DNA of 64,000 nt from Micromonospora musae. GTDB taxonomy: Bacteria > Actinomycetota > Actinomycetes > Mycobacteriales > Micromonosporaceae. A program made the translations under genes and the position numbers. Location of the stretch: assembly GCF_003626635.1 (NCBI RefSeq), contig NZ_RAZT01000002.1, positions 248,001-312,000 on the forward strand. The letters are read 5' to 3'. This document shows positions 39,308 to 54,666 of the stretch, in pieces (the first letter of the stretch is position 1; the number at the start of each line of letters is the position of its first letter). The notes beneath the pieces are model-generated. The model saw only the letters and a list, made by a program, of their open reading frames with translations. It had not been told where the DNA came from and searched no databases.

Positions 39308-40642
39308 TTGAAGCATCGGTTGACGCCGGAGCAGGCGGTCCCCGAGCGAACGGAAGCCGAACAGGGCCGCCCGGCGGGAGTCCGGTCCAACACCATCGTG
39401 GCATCGGTGGCCAGCCTGGTGAGCGGCCTCCTGAATGCCGCGATGCTCGCGTACACAGCGCGGCAGGGCCAGACCGGCGAGATCGCGGCCTACAGCGTCA
39501 TGACGGCCGCGCTGACCTGGGTGGCGAACCTTGTCATGGGTGGGTCCTCGCTGCTGTACGTGTCCGGCAACGACGACGAACGTCGGGCGGCACACAGTCA
39601 GCGGCTGCTCTTCGCGGTGCCTTCCATGATCACCGCCATGCTGGTGATAGCCGCCCTCTACGTCGATCGCGGGTACGGCATGACCGCTCTGATCAGCGCC
39701 GGCAGCGTCATGGTCCTGAACAGTCTCGCCGATCTGCGCTTTGGCGACCTCGCCCGGCAGATGCGGTTCGTCGCGGCGTCGGCCGCGGTGACGGGTACCC
39801 GCCTCCTAGCCATGTTGCTGCTGATCGCCGGCGCTCCGCTGACGACCGCACTGCTGGCCGGCGCCCTCAGCTACCTGGTCAGCACGGAGGTCCTCGCGTG
39901 CCGAGGGCCGTCCGCCGCCCGTCCGATGTGGAGCGGCTTGTCACTGCGGGCCGCCATCCGCGCCTTCCGGTTGAGCCGGCAACTGTTCACGTACAGCCTG
40001 GCCGAGGCGTTCACTGGGCGCGCCGGCACGATCGCTCTCTCACTGGTCGCCAGCCCGCAGGTCGTGGGCTGCTTCGGGGCGCTGACCAGCATCTACCAGG
40101 CTCTGGTCGCCGTCACGTTCAGCGGGCTCCGGGTGCCGATGGCGGTCCGCACCCGACGCCGCCACAGGCTCGGCCCCTCTGTTGCGGTCAACCGGGACAG
40201 CGAGATGATCGCCGTCGCCGGCGCGGTCGTCATCGCCGCCGGCGTCATCGTGACGGCACCATGGCTCGCCACCAGCCTGCTCGCCCTGCCGATTCCGGAG
40301 GCCGCGCTCTGGTTGCAACTGTTGGCGCTGGCCCTGCCCTTCGCCACCCTGAGCCGTGCCATCGCGCTGAACAGAATCGGCGACGGCAACTACGGCGCCG
40401 CAACCCGAATCGCTCTGGCGATAGCTCTGCTCCTCTGCGGCGGGCTCCTCATCCAGACGACGGCGCTCGGCCCGACAGGCGCCGCGGCGGCGGCGACCGT
40501 CGCGGAGGTGCTCGTCGCGGGAGTCCTCGTACTCACCGCACTGTCCCGTCGACTCGGGCGCGGCCGGCATCGGAGGCGGCACAGTGCGGTGCCGGACCCG
40601 GAGCGCCGACCGGCCCCGCCGGCGGGTGTCGTAGGCCGGTGA
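39308..40642 (+). CDS. polysaccharide flippase-like membrane protein (Wzx/MATE-type)
   Basis: The 444-residue protein has about twelve hydrophobic helices arranged in two halves, the MOP/polysaccharide transporter pattern. Typical segments are IVASVASLVSGLLNAAMLAY, VLNSLADLRFGDLARQMRFV and TYSLAEAFTGRAGTIALSLV. It would flip the undecaprenyl-PP-linked repeat unit to the outer face for polymerisation. The TTG start follows AAAGGA. The basic C-terminal tail (RRLGRGRHRRRHSA) is cytoplasmic. Sequence conservation in this family is low, so the role relies partly on context. Confidence 0.7.
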   Translation: MKHRLTPEQAVPERTEAEQGRPAGVRSNTIVASVASLVSGLLNAAMLAYTARQGQTGEIAAYSVMTAALTWVANLVMGGSSLLYVSGNDDERRAAHSQRLLFAVPSMITAMLVIAALYVDRGYGMTALISAGSVMVLNSLADLRFGDLARQMRFVAASAAVTGTRLLAMLLLIAGAPLTTALLAGALSYLVSTEVLACRGPSAARPMWSGLSLRAAIRAFRLSRQLFTYSLAEAFTGRAGTIALSLVASPQVVGCFGALTSIYQALVAVTFSGLRVPMAVRTRRRHRLGPSVAVNRDSEMIAVAGAVVIAAGVIVTAPWLATSLLALPIPEAALWLQLLALALPFATLSRAIALNRIGDGNYGAATRIALAIALLLCGGLLIQTTALGPTGAAAAATVAEVLVAGVLVLTALSRRLGRGRHRRRHSAVPDPERRPAPPAGVVGR

Positions 40643-40757
40643 GGCGGTCGCGCGCTCACCGGCTGAATCGCCTGCTGGCGGGCCTGAGCACCGGGCGGTC
40701 TCCGACACTACCCGCCGCAGCAGGACCAATATCGGAGACGGATCCGGCAGCTGTTAG

Positions 40758-40794
40758 CTGACCCAGGCCCAGCGACGCGGTGGGCCTGGGTCAG
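40758..40794. terminator. bidirectional hairpin terminator overlapping a stop codon
   Basis: CTGACCCAGGCCCA and its perfect complement flank a 9-nt loop. The right arm includes the stop codon (40793-40791) of the minus-strand CapK-like gene. It lies between convergent genes. Confidence 0.8.
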
Positions 40795-42101
40795 GACAGG
40801 AACAGCGCGTGTTTGCCGGCGCGGGTACGGGCCTGGTCCGCAACCTGATGGAACGTGAACGAGTCGGCACGAAGGTCGGGATGGTCCTGTCGCAGCTCGC
40901 GCGCGAAGAACGAGCTGACGCCGTCCAGATCCAGCTCGTGGTCGGCCTCCACGTAGATGTGTAGCGCGTCAGGTCGCTCCTGACGGAACTGCACGCCGAC
41001 GATTCCCGGGTAGCTCTTGAGAATGTGCACCGGCAGGATCGGAGAGAGGTCGAGGATCCCCTGCGCGGACGCCACCTGGACGACCTCCTGCCGCCGACCG
41101 AGGATCGAGCGGAACTGGAACGCGTTGCCGTCGACGGCATCGGTCGGCTCGACGCAGTCGCCGATGGCGTAGTTGATCAGCGGAAACAGCCGATCGTCGA
41201 GGGTGGTGACGGTGAGCGAACCGTCGTCGGAGACGAGGCATACGAAGCTGTCCCACAGGACGCGGATAGCACGGGGCTCTCCCTGGGACATCGCCATCAA
41301 GCCGGTCTCTGCGGCTCCGTACTCGATCAGTGCGGTGGCTCCGAAAACCCGCTCGATCGTGGCGAGGTCTGCGTCACTGGCCGTCTCCGCGCTGAGGATC
41401 ACCCCGCGCAGCTGGCTCTTGTCACCCAGGTCCAGGCCCTCGCGTTCGATGTAGCGGGCAAGCTTGAATACGGCCGACGTGTAGCCGACCAGCGAGACAG
41501 GGTTCTGGTCTCGAATCACCCGATAGTGCGCTTGGAGCGCCGGTTCGCTGAGATCGTATGCGTTCAATCGCCTGATGTTCAGGATCCCATCGGCGGTCGC
41601 ACGTTTGGCTTGGGCGATCCGACCCTTCAGGCCGCTGCCGAAAAGGTGGGCGTGCCCCCAGAGCAGCACCTGCGGCTCGAGAGGGCGGATCCCCCACCAG
41701 GCCCGGCCGAGGTAGTTGTTCACCCAGCGGTCGGTCGTCTCGGCCTGCCCTCGGGGGAACCGCGTGGGCTGCCCCGTGCTCCCGCCGGTACTGTAGGCCC
41801 GCTTCGTCGAGCCGGACGCGAAGACCTCGGCGGATCGGCTTATGAGCACTTCCTTGTCGAGGGTCGGGAAGTGGCGGAGGTCCGACGGTCGGCCGATGCT
41901 CGTGGGCAGGCCGTGCTCGCTGCGCCAGGACCGATAGAACGGCACCCGGGTCAGGCAGTACGCCCAGATCCGGTTGAACCGTTCGACCTGGATCCGCTCG
42001 ATCTCGGCCCGGGACCTCGGCTCGTTGTAAAGGGCGATTTTCCGCTCAAGGCGCCGGCAGCGCTCCGCGAACAGAATCCCACGCCCAACCGGCGCATGCA
42101 C
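40791..42101 (-). CDS. CapK/PaaK-type adenylate-forming enzyme
   Basis: The 436-residue protein resembles phenylacetate-CoA ligase and CapK. It has FYRSWRSEHGLP near the start, the P-loop-like YSTGGSTGQPTRFPRG, an ATP-binding YGAAETGLMAMSQ and the late LFPLINYAIGDCVEP segment. Enzymes of this group activate a carboxylate as adenylate; CapK-type members occur in capsule loci, perhaps to acylate or amidate a sugar, but the reaction is unproven. GTG 42101 follows AGGAGG at 11-nt spacing. It is convergent with the flippase and divergent from nadK. Confidence 0.78.
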   Translation of the reverse strand: MHAPVGRGILFAERCRRLERKIALYNEPRSRAEIERIQVERFNRIWAYCLTRVPFYRSWRSEHGLPTSIGRPSDLRHFPTLDKEVLISRSAEVFASGSTKRAYSTGGSTGQPTRFPRGQAETTDRWVNNYLGRAWWGIRPLEPQVLLWGHAHLFGSGLKGRIAQAKRATADGILNIRRLNAYDLSEPALQAHYRVIRDQNPVSLVGYTSAVFKLARYIEREGLDLGDKSQLRGVILSAETASDADLATIERVFGATALIEYGAAETGLMAMSQGEPRAIRVLWDSFVCLVSDDGSLTVTTLDDRLFPLINYAIGDCVEPTDAVDGNAFQFRSILGRRQEVVQVASAQGILDLSPILPVHILKSYPGIVGVQFRQERPDALHIYVEADHELDLDGVSSFFARELRQDHPDLRADSFTFHQVADQARTRAGKHALFLS

Positions 42102-42131
42102 GTTCGATCGCCCTCCTGGATCTGCCGTCGA

Positions 42132-42176
42132 TCACCCTGACGAACTGGCATGATCTCGACCAGCACGCTCGTTCAT
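42132..42176 (-). CDS. possible 14-codon leader ORF upstream of the capK-like gene
   Basis: ATG 42176 follows a strong GAGGAGG at ideal spacing and opens MNERAGRDHASSSG, then TGA. It is in frame with the CapK-like gene, whose start is 31 nt beyond this stop. It may be a short upstream ORF, or the gene's original 5' end cut off by a nonsense change. A CGACA-N3-TGTCG inverted repeat lies just upstream at 42197-42209. Confidence 0.35.
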   Translation of the reverse strand: MNERAGRDHASSSG

Positions 42177-42246
42177 AAGCAACCTCCTCAACGATGCGAC
42201 AAAATGTCGGTTACGAGGAAGTTAGTCCAGCCCGCGGGAGGAACTC

Positions 42247-43170
42247 ATGGACCGCTCCCTGCTCGGGCTGGTGCTGCACCCGACGCGGGACGCCTCCGAG
42301 ATCATCGCGATCGTCGCCGACTGGGCGGCCCGGCACGGAAAGGGTCTCGCCGTTCGCGAGGAGGACCGGGACCGCGTGCCCGCGAGCGTGGAGGCGCTCC
42401 CCCAGGACGAGCTGGTCAACCGGGTCAGCGCGCTCATCAGCATCGGCGGGGACGGCACGATGCTCGGCGCGCTCCGGTCGACGGTCGACAACCCGAAACC
42501 GGTGCTCGGCGTGCACCTGGGGCGGCTGGGCTTCCTGGTGGAGGTGGAGCCGCCCGAGCTGCCCGAGGCGCTGGACCGGCTCACCCACAAGAACTTCACC
42601 GTGGAGGCGCACAGCTGCCTCGCCTGTGACGTCTGCGGTGACGACGTGGTGGCGTTCAACGACATCGCGCTGATCCGCCGGCCCGGCACCGGGCTCGTCA
42701 TCGCCACCCTCGCCGTGGACGGCCAGCGCTACGGCTACTACCGCTGCGACGCGCTCGTGGTGAGTACGCCGACCGGCTCGACCGCGTACAGCTACGCGGC
42801 GGGTGGTCCGCTGGTCTCCCCGGCGACCCAGGCGGTGGTGGTCACCCCGTCCGCCCCGATGGCCGGCATCAGCCGCTCCGTCGTGCTCAGCCCGGAGGAG
42901 AAGGTGCGGCTCGAACTCACCCCCGACTCCGGGCCGGTGGCGGTGGAGGTGGACGGCCGGGTCTTCCGGGAGGCGACCTCCGAGGGGGCGATCGACATCA
43001 CCTACCGCCGGGAGGCCGGGATGGTGGTCCGCCTCGACCCGCGCCGCTACCAGGAGCGCAACCAGATCAAGCTCAGCCTGATGGATCTGCCGCTGCTGCC
43101 CGGGCAGCTCCGCGAGCTGCTTCCACAGGCTTTCCGCGAGCAGCTCGACCGCCGGGAGATACCCCGCTGA
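42247..43170 (+). CDS. nadK: NAD kinase
   Basis: The 307-residue enzyme phosphorylates NAD to NADP with ATP (or polyphosphate). It has the catalytic GGDGTML motif near residue 60, the NE/D-like FNDIALIRRPG segment, the Gly-rich TPTGSTAYSYAAGGPLV loop and C-terminal beta-rich domain, all as in NAD kinases of about 300 residues. ATG 42247 follows GAGGA. It stands alone between the polysaccharide and glycogen loci. Confidence 0.95.
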   Translation: MDRSLLGLVLHPTRDASEIIAIVADWAARHGKGLAVREEDRDRVPASVEALPQDELVNRVSALISIGGDGTMLGALRSTVDNPKPVLGVHLGRLGFLVEVEPPELPEALDRLTHKNFTVEAHSCLACDVCGDDVVAFNDIALIRRPGTGLVIATLAVDGQRYGYYRCDALVVSTPTGSTAYSYAAGGPLVSPATQAVVVTPSAPMAGISRSVVLSPEEKVRLELTPDSGPVAVEVDGRVFREATSEGAIDITYRREAGMVVRLDPRRYQERNQIKLSLMDLPLLPGQLRELLPQAFREQLDRREIPR

Positions 43171-43213
43171 CCGCGGGAACCGCGGCCAACGAGGTGAGAA
43201 GTCCTCGTACGGC

Positions 43214-44857
<1,644 letters not shown>

Positions 44858-44934
44858 TGCGGCAACCTCCTCGGACGGGACGGACGCCGTTCTCTTCCCG
44901 GCGGCGCCCGTTTTCATGCGTACGGCGACCGCCG

Positions 44935-46167
44935 TCACGGCTCGACGCGCTGGCCCTTGCCGATCACCACGATCCCGTTGTCGGAGACAACATAGCGTTG
45001 CCGGTCCTTCTCCAGGTCGACGCCGATCTCGGCGCCCTCGGGCACGAAGACGTTCTTGTCGAGGATGGCGCGGCGGACCACGGCGTGTCGGCCGATCTCC
45101 ACGCCCTCCATGAGCACCGCGCCGTCGACGTGCGCCCACGAGTGGACCCGCACCTTCGGGGAGACGACCGAGTTCTCGACGAGCGAGCCGGAGATCACCG
45201 CGCCGGGCGAGACGAGCGACCCGACCGCCCGGCCGACCCGCTCTCCCCACTGGTGGACGAACTTCGCCGGCGGGTACGGGGGCTGCTCGGTGTAGATCGG
45301 CCAGTCGAAGTTGTAGAGGTTGAAGACCGGGTGCACGTTGATCAGATCCATGTGCGCGTCGTAGAACGAGTCGAGCGTTCCGACGTCCCGCCAGTAGCCG
45401 CGGTCGCGGTCGGTGCTCCCCGGCACCTCGTTGTCCTTGAAGTCGTAGACGTTCGCCTCGCCCCGCTCGACCAGCATCGGGATGATGTTGCCGCCCATGT
45501 CGTGCTTGCTGGTGTTGTCCTCCGCGTCGCGCTCCACCGCCTCGCAGAGCGCCTTGGTGGTGAAGACGTAGTTGCCCATCGAGGCGTAGATCTGGTCGGG
45601 GGCGTCGGGCAGGCCGACCGCGTCGGTGGGCTTCTCGCGGAACGCCCGGATGCGCCGGCCGTCCTCGCCGACCTCGATGACGCCGAACTGGTCGGCCGTC
45701 GAGAGCGGTTGCCGGATCCCGGCGACCGTGACGGCCGCTCCTGAGGCGATGTGGTCCTCCACCATCTGCCGCGGGTCCATCCGGTAGATGTGGTCGGCGC
45801 CGAAGACGATCACGTAGTCGGGCTGCTCGTCGTTGATCAGGTTGAAGCTCTGGTAGATGGCGTCCGCCGAGCCGGCGAACCACCACGGGCCGCGGCGCTG
45901 CTGGGCCGGTACGGGGGTGACGTAGTTGCCGAGCAGCGTCGACATGCGCCAGGTCTTGGTGATGTGCCGGTCCAGGGAGTGCGACTTGTACTGGGTCAGC
46001 ACCACGATCTTGAGGTAGCCGGCGTTGGCGAGGTTGGAGAGGACGAAGTCGACCATGCGGTACATCCCGCCGAACGGGACGCCCGGCTTGGCCCGGTCCG
46101 CGGTCAACGGCATGAGGCGCTTGCCCTCTCCGCCGGCCAGGACGATCGCGAGCACCTTGGCAGCCAT
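44935..46167 (-). CDS. glgC: glucose-1-phosphate adenylyltransferase
   Basis: The 410-residue enzyme makes ADP-glucose from glucose-1-P and ATP, the committed step of glucan synthesis. It has the nucleotidyltransferase signature [20 protein letters not shown], the sugar-binding [15 protein letters not shown] and a C-terminal left-handed beta-helix region. ATG 46167 is preceded by TAGCGT with a 6-nt gap, so its transcript is probably leaderless. It is divergent from glgA and upstream of pgm on the same strand. Confidence 0.96.
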   Translation of the reverse strand: MAAKVLAIVLAGGEGKRLMPLTADRAKPGVPFGGMYRMVDFVLSNLANAGYLKIVVLTQYKSHSLDRHITKTWRMSTLLGNYVTPVPAQQRRGPWWFAGSADAIYQSFNLINDEQPDYVIVFGADHIYRMDPRQMVEDHIASGAAVTVAGIRQPLSTADQFGVIEVGEDGRRIRAFREKPTDAVGLPDAPDQIYASMGNYVFTTKALCEAVERDAEDNTSKHDMGGNIIPMLVERGEANVYDFKDNEVPGSTDRDRGYWRDVGTLDSFYDAHMDLINVHPVFNLYNFDWPIYTEQPPYPPAKFVHQWGERVGRAVGSLVSPGAVISGSLVENSVVSPKVRVHSWAHVDGAVLMEGVEIGRHAVVRRAILDKNVFVPEGAEIGVDLEKDRQRYVVSDNGIVVIGKGQRVEP

Positions 46168-46237
46168 GGTCAGACGCTAACCAGCCGCGTGCGATCTCAC
46201 CACTCGTACGGTCGGACTTCTGCACTAGGGTGCGGGA
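46168..46237. promoter_or_regulatory. back-to-back leaderless promoters of glgC and glgA
   Basis: In 70 bp, TAGCGT on the minus strand (46179-46174) ends 6 nt before the glgC ATG, and TAGGGT on the plus strand (46226-46231) ends 6 nt before the glgA ATG. Both transcripts would start at the start codon. Confidence 0.55.
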
Positions 46238-47458
46238 ATGCCCGACTCCACCCCCGCAGCCGGCGAGCTGCGCGTCGATCTGCTCACCCGCGAGTACCCG
46301 CCGGAGGTGTACGGCGGCGCGGGCGTGCACGTCGAGTACCTGGCCCGCGAGCTGCGCCACCTCGCCGACGTACGGGTGCACTGCTTCGGCCTGCCGCGCA
46401 CCGAGCCGGGCGTCACCGCGTACGCCGAGCCGCCGGGGCTGACCGGGGCGAACGCCGCGCTGCGCACGATGGGCGTGGACCTGGAGATGGCCGCGGGCTG
46501 CGCCGGCACCGACGTGGTGCACAGCCACACCTGGTACGCGAACCTGGCGGGCCACACCGCGAAGCTGCTGCACGGGGTGCCGCACGTGGTCACCGCGCAC
46601 AGCCTGGAGCCGCTGCGCCCGTGGAAGGCCGAGCAGCTCGGCGGCGGCTACGCGCTCTCCTCGTGGTGCGAGCGCACGGCGGTGCTCGCCGCCGACGCGG
46701 TCATCGCGGTCAGCGAGGGGATGCGGCGGGACGTGCTCACCGCCTACCCGGAGGTCGACCCGGACCGGGTGCGGGTGGTCTACAACGGCATCGACACCGC
46801 GCAGTACGCGCCGGATCCGGGCACGGACGTGCTGGACCGGCTCGGCATCGACCCGGCGCTGCCCAGCGTGGTCTACGTCGGCCGGATCACCCGGCAGAAG
46901 GGACTGCCGTACCTGCTGCGCGCCGCCCGGGAGTTGCCGGCCGACACCCAGCTGGTGCTGCTGGCCGGCGCGCCGGACACGGCGGAGATCGCGGCCGAGG
47001 TGGAGGGGCTCGTCGCGGAGCTGCGGGCGAACCGGTCCGGGGTGATCTGGGTGGCCGAGATGCTGCCGAAGCACGAGGTTATCCAGGTCCTCACGCACGC
47101 CACGCTTTTCGCCTGCCCGTCGATCTACGAGCCGATGGGCATCGTGAACCTGGAGGCGATGGCGTGCGAGACGGCGGTGGTGGCGACCGCGACGGGTGGC
47201 ATCCCGGAGGTGGTGGCCGCCGGGGAGACGGGCCTGCTGGTCCCCATCGAGCAGGCCGCCGACGGCTCCGGGCGACCGCTGGATCCGCAGCGCTTCGTCG
47301 CCGACTTCGCCCTGCGGATGAACGAGCTGCTGGGCGACCCGCAGCGGGTGGCGGCGTTCGGGCTGGCCGGTCGGCGCCGGGCCGTCGAGCACTTCTCCTG
47401 GGACGCCATCGCGGCGCGGACGCTGGAGGTCTACCGGTCGGTGGGCGCGGCGGGCTGA
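46238..47458 (+). CDS. glgA: ADP-glucose glucosyltransferase (GlgA/GlgM type, GT4)
   Basis: The 406-residue GT4 enzyme is of the short actinobacterial type (TIGR02149), unlike the GT5 GlgA of E. coli. It has [59 protein letters not shown] and [19 protein letters not shown], with the EX7E motif. In mycobacteria this type (GlgM) joins ADP-glucose and glucose-1-P into maltose-1-P, the GlgE substrate. As glgE and glgB lie next door, that reaction is likely here. Confidence 0.9.
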   Translation: MPDSTPAAGELRVDLLTREYPPEVYGGAGVHVEYLARELRHLADVRVHCFGLPRTEPGVTAYAEPPGLTGANAALRTMGVDLEMAAGCAGTDVVHSHTWYANLAGHTAKLLHGVPHVVTAHSLEPLRPWKAEQLGGGYALSSWCERTAVLAADAVIAVSEGMRRDVLTAYPEVDPDRVRVVYNGIDTAQYAPDPGTDVLDRLGIDPALPSVVYVGRITRQKGLPYLLRAARELPADTQLVLLAGAPDTAEIAAEVEGLVAELRANRSGVIWVAEMLPKHEVIQVLTHATLFACPSIYEPMGIVNLEAMACETAVVATATGGIPEVVAAGETGLLVPIEQAADGSGRPLDPQRFVADFALRMNELLGDPQRVAAFGLAGRRRAVEHFSWDAIAARTLEVYRSVGAAG

Positions 47459-47463
47459 TCCGC

Positions 47464-48408
47464 TCAGCTCGCCGTTCCGGGCGGGGACTTGAGCAGCAGC
47501 GTCGCCTCGGCGGGATTGCCGCCGTGCCCGTTTCGGAGCGCGCTGGCCGCGATCCGGACGAGGTCGATGTTGACTCCGGCGGCGCCGCTCGGATCATGCA
47601 CCGTGAGTTTCACGTCGAGGCTGACCGCTGTTCCGCCCCAACCCTGCGCCTCGAGGTTGAGGTGCGCCACCTTCTGCGATTTCAGGTGCGGCAGGTACCC
47701 CAGCGGGGCCATCTCGACCTTGCCGGACGCCGACAACGCGTTGAGCTTGGACTGCTTCTTGGAACCGGGGTTCTCGACCAGGTTACGAAAGTCCTCGGTG
47801 CCCCCGAGGTTGACCTGATACGAGCTGACCAGCGTGAGGCCCCGCTCCGCCAGCAGGCGTAGCAAGGTGTTGTGCACCACCGACGTGCCGAACTGGCTGG
47901 CCAGGTCGTCGCCGAGCAGCGGCAGACCGGCCGCCGCGAACCTGTTCAGCCACTCTGTGTCGCGGGCGATCGGGTCGGCGGTGGTGTTGATGAAGGCGAC
48001 CCCCGCTCGGTACGCGGCTTCGGCGTACGCCCGGGCCGTCTCCGGCCGGCCACTCGGCGCCGAGTAGAGCAGCACCTCTGCCCCGGCCAGCTGCGCCGCC
48101 ACCCGATCGATCTCGGTCGCGTCGACAAGACCCTTGGTGACGGGGACGCCCGCCTTGGGGAGGTCGCAGTCGAGCGAAGGGAAATTGTTCGGCGGCATGA
48201 AGATCGCCTCGGTCAGGTCCCTGCCGATCTTCTCCTCGGAGGTGGCGAAGGCCGCGACGAAGTCGATGTCATCCACGCCGAGCCCGTCGATCACCGGCCT
48301 GCGAACACCCACCAGGCTGCCGGTCTGGCGGTGGAGAGCGATCCCCTGCACCAACGCCGACGTGTTGTTACCGACGCCCACAACCGCGAGCCTCACCCGT
48401 TCGATCAT
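47464..48408 (-). CDS. myo-inositol-1-phosphate synthase-family protein
   Basis: The 314-residue NAD-binding protein has [19 protein letters not shown] at the N terminus, INTTADPIA and the central [20 protein letters not shown] with [13 protein letters not shown], conserved in inositol-3-phosphate synthases. It would make inositol phosphate from glucose-6-P, a precursor of phosphatidylinositol and mycothiol. It is shorter than eukaryotic Ino1 and of the ~350-residue actinobacterial class. ATG 48408 is supported by TAGCCT 7 nt upstream. It sits between, and opposite to, glgA and glgE. Confidence 0.85.
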   Translation of the reverse strand: MIERVRLAVVGVGNNTSALVQGIALHRQTGSLVGVRRPVIDGLGVDDIDFVAAFATSEEKIGRDLTEAIFMPPNNFPSLDCDLPKAGVPVTKGLVDATEIDRVAAQLAGAEVLLYSAPSGRPETARAYAEAAYRAGVAFINTTADPIARDTEWLNRFAAAGLPLLGDDLASQFGTSVVHNTLLRLLAERGLTLVSSYQVNLGGTEDFRNLVENPGSKKQSKLNALSASGKVEMAPLGYLPHLKSQKVAHLNLEAQGWGGTAVSLDVKLTVHDPSGAAGVNIDLVRIAASALRNGHGGNPAEATLLLKSPPGTAS

Positions 48409-48512
48409 GATGGCGAGGCTACTGAACTCGGGCCGGGAAGATCCATGCTCGGTGGTGGCCGGACCGACGTGCTTGCCGCGCACGAGCGGAACTCGCACAG
48501 TAGGTTGGCGGG
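48409..48512. promoter_or_regulatory. divergent leaderless promoters (inositol-phosphate synthase / glgE)
   Basis: TAGCCT on the minus strand (48421-48416) ends 7 nt before ATG 48408. TAGGTT on the plus strand (48501-48506) ends 6 nt before the glgE GTG 48513. Confidence 0.5.
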
Positions 48513-52711
<4,199 letters not shown>

Positions 52712-52733
52712 ACGTTACGCCGCGGAGGCCGCG

Positions 52734-52952
52734 TCACTCCGCCACGTAGACACCCTTACCAGGATGTCCCACGACCAACTCTCGGTCCTTCAGGATCGTC
52801 ATGACTCGGTTGATCGTGGAGATGTGCACGGCGTACTGCTCGGCCAGCTCGCGGGTGGACGGCAACTTGACGCCAGGCGCCAGCTGCCCAGACTTGATCT
52901 TCTCCGCGATCTCGTTGGCGATGCGCCGGTAGTCAACCTTCTCGGTCGGCAT
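52734..52952 (-). CDS. minimal GntR-family regulator (DNA-binding domain only)
   Basis: The 72-residue protein consists only of the GntR winged helix: VDYRRIANEIAEKIKSGQL, LPSTRELAEQYAVHISTIN, and the wing LVVGHPGKGVYVAE. There is no effector domain. Such short GntR proteins occur near mobile or plasmid-like genes and small operons. ATG 52952 follows GGAGAT at 8-nt spacing; the frame is open slightly further upstream. It is divergent from a small Cys-rich protein, and direct repeats between them could be its operators. Confidence 0.82.
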   Translation of the reverse strand: MPTEKVDYRRIANEIAEKIKSGQLAPGVKLPSTRELAEQYAVHISTINRVMTILKDRELVVGHPGKGVYVAE

Positions 52953-52967
52953 TAGTCGATCTCCGTC

Positions 52968-53102
52968 GGTTCCCTGGCTTCGGCAGGCCAATCTGATCAC
53001 GGAGAACCTGTTCCAGCAAGTTTCTAGTTGTGGCAGATAGTGCTTGACCTGCTCCTACAAGTTGGAATAGGTTGGTGCATAGCTGGTTCCCTGGTTTCGG
53101 CA
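52968..53102. repeat. 18-bp direct repeat pair flanking a divergent promoter region
   Basis: GGTTCCCTGGCTTCGGCA at 52968-52985 recurs at 53085-53102 with one mismatch, 117 bp apart. Between them lies an imperfect inverted pair (near 53004-53021 and 53058-53075) built on AACCT-N-TTCCA. TTGACC at 53044 with TAGGTT at 53068 is a weak plus-strand promoter candidate. The repeats may be GntR sites. Confidence 0.5.
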
Positions 53103-53201
53103 AACTCCTGGGTTCCAGCGACACACCCACCTGGGGAGCACGACGCGTGGACTCTGCCTCCCAGGTGGGCCCCAATCGTCATCCCGGGAAGGGTCCCAAC
53201 C

Positions 53202-53405
53202 GTGCCGATCGACGAGCCGGTGAGCAGGGCAGCTGAAGTGTTCGCCGCTATGAGGACATTAGAGGCCCACTGGACTCGGGCGCTCGACCAGCCGTGGCGA
53301 GTAGGTGGGTGCCTGCAATGCCAGGACCGCAGCACCTGTCGTCAGCTTGACTGGTCCCTGACTGTCGTGGCCGACGTCGCGTCTGTCATGTTGCAGAAGA
53401 CGTAA
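53202..53405 (+). CDS. small Cys-motif protein, unknown function
   Basis: The 67-residue product starts VPIDEPVSRAAEVFAAMRTL, a probable helix, and has a CxxC-x5-C cluster (GCLQCQDRSTC) followed by a second helix (WSLTVVADVASVM). The three closely spaced Cys could bind zinc or an iron-sulfur cluster. GTG 53202 is chosen because GGGAAGGG precedes it and the sequence upstream looks non-coding; the frame is open to 53028. It is divergent from the minimal GntR gene. No family is recognised. Confidence 0.5.
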   Translation: MPIDEPVSRAAEVFAAMRTLEAHWTRALDQPWRVGGCLQCQDRSTCRQLDWSLTVVADVASVMLQKT

Positions 53406-53651
53406 CCCAGAAGCCTCGCCACCCCACCCCGAGCGGCACCAGCAGACGGAAACCTGGCGTAATTCAGCTCGCACAGAGGCCTTCATAGGCCGGCACCGCG
53501 ACAGGCTCTGACCTTTTCCGAAGAGCTTCTCCGGTGCCGCCCGCACGGAACCGAACTCCCGCATGTGGGTCGCTTCGCCGTTCGGGCTGAATCAAGGTAT
53601 CCGGCCGCATCGCCATACTCGCCCGCCCGTCTTTTACGCACGATCCGCCTC

Positions 53652-54635
53652 CTACTTCACTTCCACCTCTAAGACTTCGTCCTTATTCCCATTGGAATGG
53701 ACAATCGCTATCCGACGCCCATCGAGAGCGGCACCTACCGCATAGAAAGGGCCGGAGGCGAGGAGTTCAACGTCCCTGCTTCCGGCAGACACCAGCCAAG
53801 CGCCCCTGCGGCCGTCCTTCACACCGGTCACCACCACCGAGTCACTGTTGGGTACTACCGCCAACTCATATGGGGTTCTGAACTCTGGCCCAAACTTCCG
53901 CAATTGACCGGAACGGGGATCGAATACGAGCGGCTGCCATGGCACATCTGGGTCCTCGAACGAGCCCACCGCATTGACGGACGCCAAGAAATATAGCTTG
54001 CCATCGGTGCCAACATCCGCGAAACCTGCGCGTCCTGGCGTGGCGCAGCTCCCATCATTCAAGAAGCCCGCCCGCAGATCTAAGTCAAGATCGTCCGTGG
54101 TTTGATAAGAAGGAAAGGGTGTAGCCTTACCGTTCTGGAACAGACCCATCCCCCTGCACTGGCCGGTTACCAACTCCAACCAGCCTGTCCGCATGTCGGG
54201 GTTCCACTTAACTAGGCGGTTAGGCGCGCCCAGAGACGCAATCCCGATAAGCTTCTGGCCATCGATTTTCGCCGCAAACCTCTCGTCCGTCTCGCCACAC
54301 GTTACGACCGCCGCGAGGGTTCCGTCTGGAAGGGTAGACAGGTCAAAGAAATGCGAGTTGGCGCAGAATTCAGCGGGAACCAATTCGAATGGCCTCAGTT
54401 CGCCATCACTGGTGAATTCAGCAAGGCTGGGGTCATCGTCAGAACCACGCGTATAGAGGGCGAACAGGCGGTTTCCGTTGTTCCAGGCAACGTCAACGAT
54501 ATGCGCGGCATCGGTGCCACCCAGGCGGCGTGAGGGAGCAGGCTCCTCAGGGGCGCATGATGCCAGCAGTAAGGTAGCGGCAGCCAGGATGCTCGCACAG
54601 CGACGTGCGGGATGCGTCACGTTATCGCTCACCAT
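53652..54635 (-). CDS. putative lipoprotein, possible immunity partner of the RHS toxin
   Basis: The 327-residue protein has a lipoprotein signal with lipobox LLASC (Cys about residue 27), so it would be tethered to the outside of the membrane. The rest is beta-rich with repeated short strands (LPDGTLAAVVTCGETDER, DGKLYFLASVNAVGSFED, VPNSDSVVVTGVKDGRRG), suggesting a propeller-like fold. It starts 31 bp after the RHS gene, on the same strand, and shares its unusually low GC. Position fits an immunity protein for an exported toxin, but this is inference. The ATG has no close Shine-Dalgarno; GTG 54632 or 54620 are alternatives. Confidence 0.6.
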   Translation of the reverse strand: MVSDNVTHPARRCASILAAATLLLASCAPEEPAPSRRLGGTDAAHIVDVAWNNGNRLFALYTRGSDDDPSLAEFTSDGELRPFELVPAEFCANSHFFDLSTLPDGTLAAVVTCGETDERFAAKIDGQKLIGIASLGAPNRLVKWNPDMRTGWLELVTGQCRGMGLFQNGKATPFPSYQTTDDLDLDLRAGFLNDGSCATPGRAGFADVGTDGKLYFLASVNAVGSFEDPDVPWQPLVFDPRSGQLRKFGPEFRTPYELAVVPNSDSVVVTGVKDGRRGAWLVSAGSRDVELLASGPFYAVGAALDGRRIAIVHSNGNKDEVLEVEVK

Positions 54636-54666
54636 GGCTGCCGCACTCCCGTCTCCTTACTCTCAC

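Noticed and set aside
53406..53651. possible small gene between the Cys-motif protein and the lipoprotein
   Set aside because: Only short frames without ribosome sites or recognisable features are present.
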